Counted from the stretch's first letter, positions 14,577 to 21,985 are shown. The stretch is 23,466 nt of DNA from Methanobacteriota archaeon (GCA_016212785.1 JACRDW010000120.1:1-23466); one strand, 5' to 3'. Numbers and translations: made by a program. Notes: generated from the sequence alone by a model not told the origin.

Positions 14577-14671
14577 TTTTCGTCGAGTTAATTTTTGCTC
14601 AGTGGTTGTATAATAACTTGTGTATCGCCGGCATTGACTCTTCCTACCGCCGGGCCACTGAGTTCTACGGT
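14577..14671. other. Spacer with an 8-bp inverted repeat; promoter of the lipoprotein gene
   Basis: CTCAGTGG (14598-14605) and CCACTGAG (14655-14662) form a perfect inverted repeat with a 49-nt gap. Between them the minus strand reads TTATTATAC, a TATA-like box suited to the lipoprotein gene. No gene is visible in this 95-bp gap. Confidence 0.4.
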
Positions 14672-15859
14672 CTAAAGTTTTAGATCCAAAAATCTCTGCA
14701 CCGCATTGAGCATCCTCTCGTTCTTCAGCAGCTCCTTGACGAAATGCGAGGGTCTGTCGGTATCCTGGTATTTTATCATCAGCTCGCTTATTTTCTCCTG
14801 CACTGCTAAATCAAAAAGCTCGTCCAGCTGTGCGTCGCTCAGGGAATCCAACATATTGCGAAGCGCTGCATGCACCTCAAGCTCGAATCCTATTTCTTTT
14901 TTCCACTCGTCTTCGTAGTTTTCTTTCAAAAATTCTTTCGAGAAATTTTCTTCTTCGAGAGCCTTTACACAGGCTCTGCCGGCAATTCTCGCAGCGATGC
15001 CGCCTGTTATGACTCCTCCTCCTGTGCTCGCCTTTGTCTGCCCGGCAGCGTCGCCCACAATCAGAGTTCGCTCCGCAACCGTATCTCTGGCAACCTCGAC
15101 AGAAAAGCCGCCGGCGTTAAACTCCAGAATGCTCTTGCTCTTGATTTTCTTGCTCGCAACCGGGTGCTGCTCCATGAATCTGTGCAGGTAATCCATGACC
15201 CCTGCCTTTGGTTCCCTGACTCCTACGCCTACTTCGTAAACATTCTCCTTCGGAAGAATCCAGGCATAAAAATTTTGAGCATAGTTGCGACCGAGATAAA
15301 CTTCTGCTATATCCTTCTCCAAGTCGACGCTATCAACTTCCACCTGCGCGGCAGCGACGATTTTCTTGGATATTTTCAGTCCTGCCCACCTGGCAACGTT
15401 GCTCCTGATTCCGTCTGCCCCGATTATCAGCTCCGAGCTCAATTCACCTCTGTGCATGCCTTCCGCCTTGACTAAAACTACGCCGTTAATTTTCACAGCA
15501 GCAACCTTTGTTTTAAGCATGAACTCAGCCCCTGCCCTCGCAGCCTCTTTTGCAAGGAATTTGTCGAACAGCTTTTTCTCCACGACTCTGGCTCTTTCCA
15601 CATCAGAATAAGCGAGCAGCTCCTTTCCGCCCGGAGAATAGAACCTCCCTCCCTTTATCGTGCTCGAGATTATGCTTTCGTCAAGCTTTAAATCAAGGAC
15701 AGCGAGACCGGAAACGCTGTACAGGCCAGAGCACTTGACCGGATAGCCGATTTCGGGGTGCTCCTCCACAACGCAGACCCTACGCCCTGCCCTTGCTATT
15801 TCCCTAGCTGCGAGCAGACCGGCTGGACCGCCGCCAACGATAACGACGTCGTAATCCAT
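14672..15859 (-). CDS. Geranylgeranyl reductase family flavoprotein
   Basis: A 395-residue FAD enzyme. The FAD motif is GGGPAG at 9-14, the YPVKCSGLYS segment follows, and GDAAGQTKASTGGGVITGG marks the family near the middle. Archaeal geranylgeranyl reductases saturate the isoprenoid chains of membrane lipids, and some act on dolichol. The start at 15859 is preferred to an in-frame ATG 51 bp upstream, because the Rossmann strand begins DYDVVIVGGG and a TATA-like box lies 24 bp before it, predicting a leaderless mRNA. It is divergent from the PAP2 phosphatase gene, which may act on the same polyprenol carrier. Confidence 0.9.
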   Translation of the reverse strand: MDYDVVIVGGGPAGLLAAREIARAGRRVCVVEEHPEIGYPVKCSGLYSVSGLAVLDLKLDESIISSTIKGGRFYSPGGKELLAYSDVERARVVEKKLFDKFLAKEAARAGAEFMLKTKVAAVKINGVVLVKAEGMHRGELSSELIIGADGIRSNVARWAGLKISKKIVAAAQVEVDSVDLEKDIAEVYLGRNYAQNFYAWILPKENVYEVGVGVREPKAGVMDYLHRFMEQHPVASKKIKSKSILEFNAGGFSVEVARDTVAERTLIVGDAAGQTKASTGGGVITGGIAARIAGRACVKALEEENFSKEFLKENYEDEWKKEIGFELEVHAALRNMLDSLSDAQLDELFDLAVQEKISELMIKYQDTDRPSHFVKELLKNERMLNAVQRFLDLKL

Positions 15860-15878
15860 AAACGTAGTATAGCAATGA

Positions 15879-15888
15879 TTATATTTAG
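15879..15888. promoter_or_regulatory. Single TATA-like box between two leaderless divergent genes
   Basis: TTATATTTAG on plus, CTAAATATAA on minus. The two ATGs lie about 24 bp (15859, minus) and 27 bp (15910, plus) from its centre, and no second box is seen in the 50-bp gap. Confidence 0.6.
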
Positions 15889-15909
15889 TTTTTTGACAAA
15901 GTATATGCA

Positions 15910-16434
15910 ATGAACGAGCTAATGACTGTTCAAGCGCAGATTGTGGAGATGTTAAATCCGGATGCTCCTTCTCTCTTGGATTATCTGTTTATTTCTATCT
16001 CGGCTCTGGGGGAATGGAAATTTGTCGGCACAGCAAGCTTCGTAGTGTTTCTGAAAAATCCGAGCCTTGGAAAAAAACTACTGCTGGTCTTCTTTATTAC
16101 TCTTCTCTTTATTTTTCCGCTGAAGACGCTGATAGACGAGCCGAGACCGTATGTCGCCTACAAAGAAATAAGGGAGATAGGATGGCACGAAGAAAGTGGT
16201 GCCTTTCCCAGCGGTCATGCCGCCTTTGCCTTCGCCTACTTTACCGTTCTTTACAAGGTGCTGGGCAGGAGAAAAACTTTTCTCACAGCTGCGCTGCTAA
16301 TCGCATTTGCGAGGCTGTACCTCGGACAGCACTATCCTCTCGACGTAGTTGCCGGCGCTTGTCTGGGGTTGCTTGGCGGCAGCCTGACAAATCTTATATA
16401 TTCTAAGAGAGAGTTGAGTTCATGGAAGCATTAG
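15910..16434 (+). CDS. PAP2-family membrane phosphatase
   Basis: A 174-residue membrane protein carrying all three acid-phosphatase motifs: KTLIDEPRP, FPSGHAAFAF and ARLYLGQHYPLDVVAG. Such enzymes remove phosphate from lipid phosphates; a polyprenyl-pyrophosphate phosphatase role, regenerating the carrier used by the AglH-like transferase at 20208-21140, is the attractive inference here. The start is at the predicted transcription start. It overlaps the DUF1616 gene by 13 bp and probably heads a four-gene unit ending in truD. Confidence 0.88.
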   Translation: MNELMTVQAQIVEMLNPDAPSLLDYLFISISALGEWKFVGTASFVVFLKNPSLGKKLLLVFFITLLFIFPLKTLIDEPRPYVAYKEIREIGWHEESGAFPSGHAAFAFAYFTVLYKVLGRRKTFLTAALLIAFARLYLGQHYPLDVVAGACLGLLGGSLTNLIYSKRELSSWKH

Positions 16435-16976
16435 AGATTCCTAGATTTTTTTTCGGATTAGCGCTGGTGCTTTTTATTCCCGGATTTGCACTGACGTTTG
16501 CGCTCTGGCCGAAAACAAAGAAAGATGTATACCGGGAGATTGCTGACGTGCTGAAGAAAAACGGCGCCGCAAGCGCATGCGCGGTCGGCAGAGAAGAAAA
16601 CGTCGAAGAACTGTCGTTCTTCCTGAAAGAAAATTCGATTCCCGTTTGCAGCGAGAAAGACGCAGAGGCTTTGATTCTGGCAGAAAACTTGGAAGGTGAT
16701 ATAAAAATTCCGGCAGGGAAAATGGCCATAGACCTTGCAAACAACAGCATAGAAGCAGTGAAAATCGAAGGCACCATAGACAGTGTCGAGCGGACTGCTC
16801 TCAGCGTCGGGCTGAGCATTGCAATCGTGCCGCTGATAGGATTAATCCTGGATAAGACTCCTTACGGCATACGCCTCCCAAGCGTGCTGGCGTCATTAGT
16901 TTTTGTCGTTGTGCTATTTTGTGGAATATATTTTTACAGGAGAAAAAAATGGACTACAAGCAAGTCATTGTCGTGA
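16422..16976 (+). CDS. DUF1616-like membrane protein with an inserted soluble segment
   Basis: A 184-residue protein. The N-terminal membrane segment RFFFGLALVLFIPGFALTFALWP and the C-terminal ERTALSVGLSIAIVPLIGLI then TPYGIRLPS match DUF1616 proteins found in archaeal glycosylation loci. Between them, residues about 32-124 form a soluble stretch of helices and strands that the basic pattern does not include. A final membrane segment is at about 155-177. Function unknown. It overlaps the genes on both sides (13 bp and 28 bp). Confidence 0.68.
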   Translation: MEALEIPRFFFGLALVLFIPGFALTFALWPKTKKDVYREIADVLKKNGAASACAVGREENVEELSFFLKENSIPVCSEKDAEALILAENLEGDIKIPAGKMAIDLANNSIEAVKIEGTIDSVERTALSVGLSIAIVPLIGLILDKTPYGIRLPSVLASLVFVVVLFCGIYFYRRKKWTTSKSLS

Positions 16977-17293
16977 GGGCCGACCTGAAAATGAGCAGGG
17001 GCAAGACGTGCGCGCAGGTAGCACATGCGTCTCTCGGCGCAGCTGAGGATTCGTCAAAAGAGCAGTACAAAGCCTGGAAAAGAGAGGGTCAGAAAAAAGT
17101 AGTTGTTAAAGCAGCTAACGAAAAAGAGCTGCATGAATTTTATGAAATGGCAAAAAAAGCAAAGCTGCCCTGCTATCTGGTGCAAGACGCAGGACTGACC
17201 GAGCTGGAGCCGGGAACTACAACAGCGCTCGGCATCGGACCTGCGCCCAATGAGCTTATTGACAAAATTACCGGCAAATTAAAGTTGCTGTGA
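16949..17293 (+). CDS. pth2: Peptidyl-tRNA hydrolase, archaeal type Pth2
   Basis: A 114-residue protein with the Pth2 order: KQVIVVRADLKMSRGKTCAQ, VAHASLGAA, then GLTELEPGTTTALGIGPAP near the C-terminus. It releases tRNA from stalled peptidyl-tRNA. The start at 16949 is chosen because GGAG lies just upstream and the family sequence begins at that point. It overlaps the DUF1616 gene by 28 bp and truD by 4 bp (GTGA), so it is translated within the PAP2 to truD unit. Confidence 0.95.
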   Translation: MDYKQVIVVRADLKMSRGKTCAQVAHASLGAAEDSSKEQYKAWKREGQKKVVVKAANEKELHEFYEMAKKAKLPCYLVQDAGLTELEPGTTTALGIGPAPNELIDKITGKLKLL

Positions 17294-18504
17294 TTATGAA
17301 GAGTCCATATCAGCTGGACCGATTAATCGGCTTGGAACATTTCGTCACTTCTACTAAGGGAATCGACGGAAAGCTGAGAACTGTCGCAGAAGATTTTTTT
17401 GTAGAGGAAATCTCTAACGTAGAAAATTTTTCACCTGAAGTGAAAAATTTTCAGGCGCTGGAATACACCCACTTCACGTTAGAAAAGAAAAACTGGAATA
17501 CCGTCGATGCGATAAAGGCGATTGCAAGAGCAGTTGGCGTGTCGCACAAGCGCTTCGGGTATGCGGGAACTAAAGACAAGAGAGCGCTCACGAGACAGCG
17601 TGCAGCTGTGTGGAAAATCGAGCCGGAACAATTAGCGGATGTAAGAATAAAGGATATTGCTCTTTCCGACTTTAAAAAATGCAGCGATAGAATTTCGCTC
17701 GGCGATTCTCTTGGAAATAAATTCAGAATTGCGATTCGGAATATCGACTTCGGAGAAAAAGAATTGAGGGAAATTATCTCTGAAACAACAAATCAGCTGG
17801 GCGAGAGAGGGACTCCAAACTACTTCGGCTACCAGCGCTTCGGAACGATAAGACCGAACACGCACATCGTCGGAAAAGAGATTCTCAAGGGGAATCTAGA
17901 GGGCGCTGTTATGGCTTACCTGGCAAATCCATTCGAGACCGAAAAGAAGGATGCGTACGAGGCGAGGAAATCCCTGCAGGAAACAAAAGATTTCAGGGAG
18001 GCGCTGAAAAATTTTCCAGTGCGATTAAACTATGAGAGGAGCATGCTGAACGCGCTGGCAAAAAATCCCAGAGATTGCGCAGGTGCGCTGAGAAGGCTTC
18101 CCAAAAAGTTGCGTTGGATGCTCGTGCACGGCTGCCAGAGCTTTCTCTTTAACAAAATCCTCAGCAGGATGATTGGAGAAGAAATTAGTATAAAAGAAAA
18201 AAAAATTCCTCTGTTCGGGTATAACAGTTCCTTCAGCGAAGGCAGACAGGGGGAAATAGAAAGAGAAATTATAGAAGAAGAAAACATTGCTCTCGAAAAT
18301 TTTAGAATTAAGTCAATGCCTGAACTTAGCTCTGAGGGCTTGCTCAGGGATGCGTGCATTGAAACGAATTCGAATTTCGAAATCGACACCGACGAACTCA
18401 ATGAAGGAAAATTAAAGTGCACCGTGGAATTTACTCTGCCGAAGGGGAGCTATGCTACTGTCGTGCTCAGAGAATTTATGAAGACCGAGCCGCTAAACTA
18501 CTGA
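17290..18504 (+). CDS. truD: tRNA pseudouridine synthase TruD
   Basis: A 404-residue protein. The N-terminal RTVAEDFFVEE, the catalytic loop GYAGTKDKRALTRQ with Asp96, and PNYFGYQRFG are the TruD signatures. Archaeal TruD/Pus7 enzymes make pseudouridine in tRNA (position 13 in the bacterial enzyme). The chosen start is GTG at 17290, overlapping the pth2 stop; ATG at 17296 is nearly equivalent. Its last 16 coding bases plus 3 following bases (GCCGCTAAACTACTGATTT) recur at 19188-19206, on the far side of the nucleotidyltransferase insert. Confidence 0.95.
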   Translation: MIMKSPYQLDRLIGLEHFVTSTKGIDGKLRTVAEDFFVEEISNVENFSPEVKNFQALEYTHFTLEKKNWNTVDAIKAIARAVGVSHKRFGYAGTKDKRALTRQRAAVWKIEPEQLADVRIKDIALSDFKKCSDRISLGDSLGNKFRIAIRNIDFGEKELREIISETTNQLGERGTPNYFGYQRFGTIRPNTHIVGKEILKGNLEGAVMAYLANPFETEKKDAYEARKSLQETKDFREALKNFPVRLNYERSMLNALAKNPRDCAGALRRLPKKLRWMLVHGCQSFLFNKILSRMIGEEISIKEKKIPLFGYNSSFSEGRQGEIEREIIEEENIALENFRIKSMPELSSEGLLRDACIETNSNFEIDTDELNEGKLKCTVEFTLPKGSYATVVLREFMKTEPLNY

Positions 18505-18507
18505 TTT
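18489..18507 (+). repeat. 19-bp direct repeat, proximal copy (truD 3' end and stop)
   Basis: GCCGCTAAACTACTGATTT includes the truD stop TGA (18502-18504). It is identical to 19188-19206, 699 bp away. Confidence 0.9.
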
Positions 18508-18512
18508 GTAAA

Positions 18513-18680
18513 TTAAATTTCGCCTCTCCTAAACTTCTCAATTATCTCTTTATTCTTGGAGAACTTCCAAATGAACTTATTGGCCTCCTCCAGCCATTCG
18601 AGCTTCATTTTTGGGGAGAGAGACGCATATTCTTTGATAGAGGCTGTGGAGCAGAAATAGCTATAACCTTTTTTCTTCAT
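18513..18680 (-). CDS. Small protein paired with a nucleotidyltransferase
   Basis: A 55-residue reading frame starting at ATG 18680, inside the last 20 bp of the nucleotidyltransferase gene, and ending TAA at 18513-18515. It begins MKKKGYSYFCSTASIKEY, continues with LSPKMKLEWLEEANKFIWKF and ends EKFRRGEI, a compact helical, charged protein with good codon structure. The SPxxKLxWLEEAN-type core looks like a conserved small partner of nucleotidyltransferase proteins. A two-gene toxin-antitoxin-like unit is plausible but not shown; I do not know a named family. Confidence 0.68.
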   Translation of the reverse strand: MKKKGYSYFCSTASIKEYASLSPKMKLEWLEEANKFIWKFSKNKEIIEKFRRGEI

Positions 18681-19176
18681 GTTTGCCCTCCTTCAATTTC
18701 TTCACCTTCTTCAAAGCCTCTATATCCGAGAGGTCCTGCTTTCTCGCTGAAATCTTCTTTAGTATTATAAGGTGGTCAAGGGATATTAAAGGTATCTCCA
18801 ATCCCCCAGCTCTTACAGTTTCTCTTGATTTGTACGCAGCATCAAAATCGATTGGGTTTTCTATAAATACATCTATCTGCTGGTAAGGCTTTGATGGATG
18901 CCAGAAGGCAAATACATGCATTTTTTTCTCTTTTTTCCATTCTTCACGATTATGAGGATTGGCAAGTTCAATGGCTTTTACAGGTATTCTCGGGAGATAG
19001 CCGAGCTCGGTAACAGCTTCTATAAGTTTCAGAAGATTCTCCTTGCTCAGGTCTGCCATTATATCCAGGTCTGCTGTCATTTTTGGCACTCCGTACAAGT
19101 TAACCGCCAAACCGCCTACAACGAGGTAGCGTGCTTTCTTTTGATTGAATTTTGAAAAAACATCTTCGTAATACAT
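18661..19176 (-). CDS. Nucleotidyltransferase-fold protein (AbiEii/MNT-like)
   Basis: A 171-residue protein of the polymerase-beta-type nucleotidyltransferase fold. VVGGLAVNLYGVPKMTADLD gives the GG motif (21-22) and the metal-binding D36 and D38; QIDVFI supplies a third aspartate (D102). Proteins of this type occur in toxin-antitoxin and abortive-infection modules. It is followed, with a 20-bp overlap, by the 55-residue gene. The ATG lies 1 nt after the stop of the DUF354 gene, which would allow it to be read from that transcript. The unit lies between two 19-bp repeats, consistent with insertion. Confidence 0.82.
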   Translation of the reverse strand: MYYEDVFSKFNQKKARYLVVGGLAVNLYGVPKMTADLDIMADLSKENLLKLIEAVTELGYLPRIPVKAIELANPHNREEWKKEKKMHVFAFWHPSKPYQQIDVFIENPIDFDAAYKSRETVRAGGLEIPLISLDHLIILKKISARKQDLSDIEALKKVKKLKEGKHEEKRL

Positions 19177-19177
19177 T

Positions 19178-20161
19178 CTAATACCCTGCCGCTAAACTAC
19201 TGATTTCTTTTTCAATTACGTCGAACGGGTCTTCCAAGCTTTTGACGAGGCGTCTCGCTTTTCTTCTCAGTTCCTGCTTCGTTTCAGCGAGCTTATGCAG
19301 TGCTCTTGAGATTTCCTTTGGATTCAAAATGCGCTGCATTAATCCTTCCTTGATTAAAAATTTATCCACGCCGAGCAGCTCCTGGGGATAGTATGAAATG
19401 GTCGGAGTTCCGAGCAGCGCTGCCTCTCTGTTCATGGTTCCTCCGCCCCCGAGGAAGGCTCTTGCATGGTAAATTAAATTGAGAGAATCGACGTTCTTAA
19501 GCATGACCGCGTTTTTGAATTTTTCATTCCCTCTCGGTATTACTGCAACTGTTTCAATTCGCTTCACCGAATCGATCAGCTTTTGGGTTATGTTTCTTCC
19601 CCTGAAATAAGAGGCGAAGTACGGCTCTGGTCTTATCAGAATATACTCGCCCAGGCCCAGCTCGTCTAAAATCTCTTTTTTTGGCTTGAAGCGCCTGACC
19701 TGCGCAACCTCGCAGAGACCGTTGAAAGTCTTTATTTGCGCTTCGTTTGCCCCCTGCTTTATCAGTCTTCTGGAATCGAGAGCCTTCGGAACAATTATTC
19801 TTGAGCAGAGAGGCAGTACTAATCTATTTTGCTGTTCCGCATACTCGTTGTCGATTACTTGAATCACCGGTATTCCCAGACCAAATGCTGCCCTCGGCAG
19901 CTCGACGGACTGCTTTGAGACCGCAGCTCGAATTTTTTCCCTGGAAATTACCTCAGCCAGCGCAGCAGTTCTCCTCGAGCTTTGAACCAGTTTTTGCTTG
20001 GCGCTTGCAGCGTGCTTTCCAACTGCGATGTAATCTATTCCACGAGAATCCAGAATCTCGGTCAGCTCTCCAAATTCCCTAGTAGTAACTAGCGTATCGT
20101 GCTTCTTTATGAAATCTTCAAAGAACAAAACATGCGGAAGATTGGTTATGTCTACCCAAAT
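19178..20161 (-). CDS. DUF354 glycosyltransferase-like protein with a disrupted start
   Basis: Body of 316 residues from TTG at 20128, with a TTREFGELTEILDSRGIDYI then VGKHAAS segment, RPEPYFASYF and a GGGGTMNREAALLGTPTISY motif, typical of DUF354 proteins (a GT-B-like group common in archaea). The family normally starts MKIWIDITN-PH; here IWVDITNLPHV is encoded just upstream of that TTG (20161 to 20129) in the same frame but has no ATG, GTG or TTG before a TAA. GTG-AAG lies 44 bp further upstream, overlapping the stop of the AglH-like gene; joining it to ATT-TGG would rebuild MKIWVDITN. A 44-bp repeat occupies exactly that gap. The gene may now use ATT or TTG, or be inactivated. The boundary at 20161 marks the conserved coding start, not a confirmed start codon. 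Confidence 0.8.
   Translation of the reverse strand: MWVDITNLPHVLFFEDFIKKHDTLVTTREFGELTEILDSRGIDYIAVGKHAASAKQKLVQSSRRTAALAEVISREKIRAAVSKQSVELPRAAFGLGIPVIQVIDNEYAEQQNRLVLPLCSRIIVPKALDSRRLIKQGANEAQIKTFNGLCEVAQVRRFKPKKEILDELGLGEYILIRPEPYFASYFRGRNITQKLIDSVKRIETVAVIPRGNEKFKNAVMLKNVDSLNLIYHARAFLGGGGTMNREAALLGTPTISYYPQELLGVDKFLIKEGLMQRILNPKEISRALHKLAETKQELRRKARRLVKSLEDPFDVIEKEISSLAAGY
19188..19206 (+). repeat. 19-bp direct repeat, distal copy of truD 3' end
   Basis: GCCGCTAAACTACTGATTT, identical to 18489-18507. Here it encodes, on the minus strand, the SSLAA part of the DUF354 C-terminus. Confidence 0.9.
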
Positions 20162-20206
20162 GAATCCACTCCTCGAAACTTCGCTACGCTTGTTTTTCGT
20201 CGTGTC
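20162..20206 (-). repeat. 44-bp dispersed repeat, copy splitting the DUF354 start
   Basis: The minus strand begins GACACGACGAAAAACAAGCG and ends TTTCGAGGAGTGGATT (20206-20163). It aligns without gaps to the copy upstream of galU (5373-5416) at about 33 of 44 positions. The inserted 44 nt relative to a rebuilt gene are 20162-20205. Confidence 0.7.
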
Positions 20207-20207
20207 T

Positions 20208-21140
20208 TCACCCCCTTATCAGTTCGACTCCAACCGCTATTGCGCAGAACATCGCTTCAACTGCCCATACCCTGCGCACTACTTCACTCTCGGTCATCGC
20301 CCTTTTCCTGAGGAACAACCTCGGCAGCGAAAGGTTAGCGCCCTCTTCCCTATCGGAATGAGGAATGTAAAGCTTTCCGTCCTTAATCTTCGTCGGTGCT
20401 TGCGATTCTCTCGTCATTACTCCTGCCGAAAAAAATTTGAGCGCAGCATCAAAAGCGTAAGGCATAAATATAATTGCGCCGCTCAGCTCGAACTTTCCGA
20501 ACACTATCGCCGGAAACAGAGCTGCGCCGATTGTGAGCGTACCGACGTCGCCCGGGAAAACTCTCGCAGGATATTTATTGAAATATAAAAATGCCAGCAG
20601 ACTTGTGAGCATGACTGAAGAAATAATGAAGCTTACCTCTGCCTTATTCAAGTACGCAACCACCGCTACTCCAAACGAAGCAATCGCCCCTGTGCCTATT
20701 TCAAGACCGTTAAATCCCGCGAGCATGTTTGTGAAGTTGCACGCAGCCATAAAAAAAAGCGGCAGAGCGATGAAATAAATTACTCCAAGCTCATAGCCTC
20801 CTATGGCAGGAGTTGAAAAAGGAACTAGCAGAAATCCTATCAGGGTGAGAAAAGCAACTTTTTGCAGAGGTGTTAAAGTCCTAAATCTGTCCACGATTCC
20901 CAAAATTCCGACCAGGGAAACAAGAAGCAGTGCGATGAGAATTTCCGGTTTCCTGTGCAGCACGTATGCCAGTGCCGTAGAAAGCAAGAACGCAACAAAA
21001 ACAGAAAGCCCTACCATCTCCGGAACTTTTCTTTCGTTTTCTTTGTGCAGGTCTATGCCCACAATGCCCCTCTCTTCAAATTTTTTTGCAAAAATTGGGG
21101 TAAGAAGGAATGTTATAATGAAGGATAGAACTGCAAACAT
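20208..21140 (-). CDS. Polyprenyl-phosphate GlcNAc-1-phosphate transferase, MraY/WecA/GPT (AglH-like)
   Basis: A 310-residue polytopic membrane protein. The cytoplasmic loop GIDLHKENERKVPEMVG holds D30 and the basic patch, GIVDRFRTLTPLQK (81-94) corresponds to the DDxxD loop but with one aspartate, NFTNMLAGFNGLE (135-147) is the family asparagine motif, and FPGDVGTL (195-202) carries D198. These match archaeal and eukaryotic GPT-type enzymes that move GlcNAc-1-P from UDP-GlcNAc to dolichyl phosphate, the first step of N-glycan assembly. Its TGA overlaps a GTG that was probably the original start of the DUF354 gene. Confidence 0.87.
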   Translation of the reverse strand: MFAVLSFIITFLLTPIFAKKFEERGIVGIDLHKENERKVPEMVGLSVFVAFLLSTALAYVLHRKPEILIALLLVSLVGILGIVDRFRTLTPLQKVAFLTLIGFLLVPFSTPAIGGYELGVIYFIALPLFFMAACNFTNMLAGFNGLEIGTGAIASFGVAVVAYLNKAEVSFIISSVMLTSLLAFLYFNKYPARVFPGDVGTLTIGAALFPAIVFGKFELSGAIIFMPYAFDAALKFFSAGVMTRESQAPTKIKDGKLYIPHSDREEGANLSLPRLFLRKRAMTESEVVRRVWAVEAMFCAIAVGVELIRG

Positions 21141-21172
21141 GGCTTATAAATCACCTGCCAAATACAAATACC

Positions 21173-21985
21173 TTACCCTATTTCAAATAAATAGGCGCAG
21201 CCGTCGCTGCTTGCAGCCGCAAGATAGCTGCCGTCCGGAGAGAAGGCGACCCGGTTCACATTACCATCAATGTCATATTTCCAGACAAGGTTTCCGTTCC
21301 TGTCAAAAACGTAAAGGTGCCTGTCCCAGGACCCGACCGCTGTGTATCTAGAAATCGCAACGCCGTAATTTGAAAAACCTGTGCTGCGCTCCCAGAACAG
21401 TTCTCTATTCCTGAAGAAATACGCACGCTTGTCTTGCGAGATCGCAACTCCGTAGATATAGCTCTCCCTGCCCGAATTTTTCGTCCATATCAGCGTTCCG
21501 TCCAAACTTAGAAGGTACAAACTACCATCGTCCCCGCCAGCAAAGATATGCTCTTTTGAAAGTGCTGCATCCCAGACCCCCCACGCACTTTTCTCGGTTC
21601 TGTATTCCCATGCCTTTGTTCCATTGATGTGGAAAAAATAAATGCTCCCGTCTCCAGAGCCTACGACTACTCCCTGGACACCAACGTCAACGCCCTTCAG
21701 GTGATTGTCGAATGTCTTATTCCAGAGCAGCTGTCCGCTTCTATTTAATAGATAAATATGGTTGTCCCAGGAGCCGACTGCTATGTGCTCTGCATTTGAG
21801 GTTACCCCAACTCCATAAATGTCTCCGTCGGTCTTGTACTTCCAGGACAATTTTAGCTCAATCGCCGGCCGGGGAACCGCTGTGATAGCTGGAGTCGAAG
21901 TCTTCGCAGGCTGCGGCTGTACTTGCGCTTTCTGCACGCAGCCTGTCAGCAATACGAATATAAGCAAAAATACTTTAGGGTTCAT
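21173..21985 (-). CDS. Beta-propeller lipoprotein (PQQ/WD-like repeats)
   Basis: A 270-residue lipoprotein: signal peptide with lipobox LLTGC (Cys16), a Pro/Thr/Ala-rich linker to about 42, then at least five repeats with blade ends such as GSWDNHIYLL (71-80), GSGDGSIYFF (109-118), GGDDGSLYLL (150-159), GSWDRHLYVF and SSDGCAYLF. Each is followed by a G-LLW/LIW type strand, as in PQQ-like propellers. Anchored outside the cell, it probably binds a partner or glycan; no enzymatic residues are recognisable. It starts immediately after the stop of the polymerase-like gene. Confidence 0.75.
   Translation of the reverse strand: MNPKVFLLIFVLLTGCVQKAQVQPQPAKTSTPAITAVPRPAIELKLSWKYKTDGDIYGVGVTSNAEHIAVGSWDNHIYLLNRSGQLLWNKTFDNHLKGVDVGVQGVVVGSGDGSIYFFHINGTKAWEYRTEKSAWGVWDAALSKEHIFAGGDDGSLYLLSLDGTLIWTKNSGRESYIYGVAISQDKRAYFFRNRELFWERSTGFSNYGVAISRYTAVGSWDRHLYVFDRNGNLVWKYDIDGNVNRVAFSPDGSYLAAASSDGCAYLFEIG

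Noticed and set aside
14598..14662. CTCAGTGG...CCACTGAG as terminal inverted repeats of a mobile element.
   Set aside because: Only 49 bp lie between them, with no coding content or target duplication; a regulatory or chance origin is more likely.
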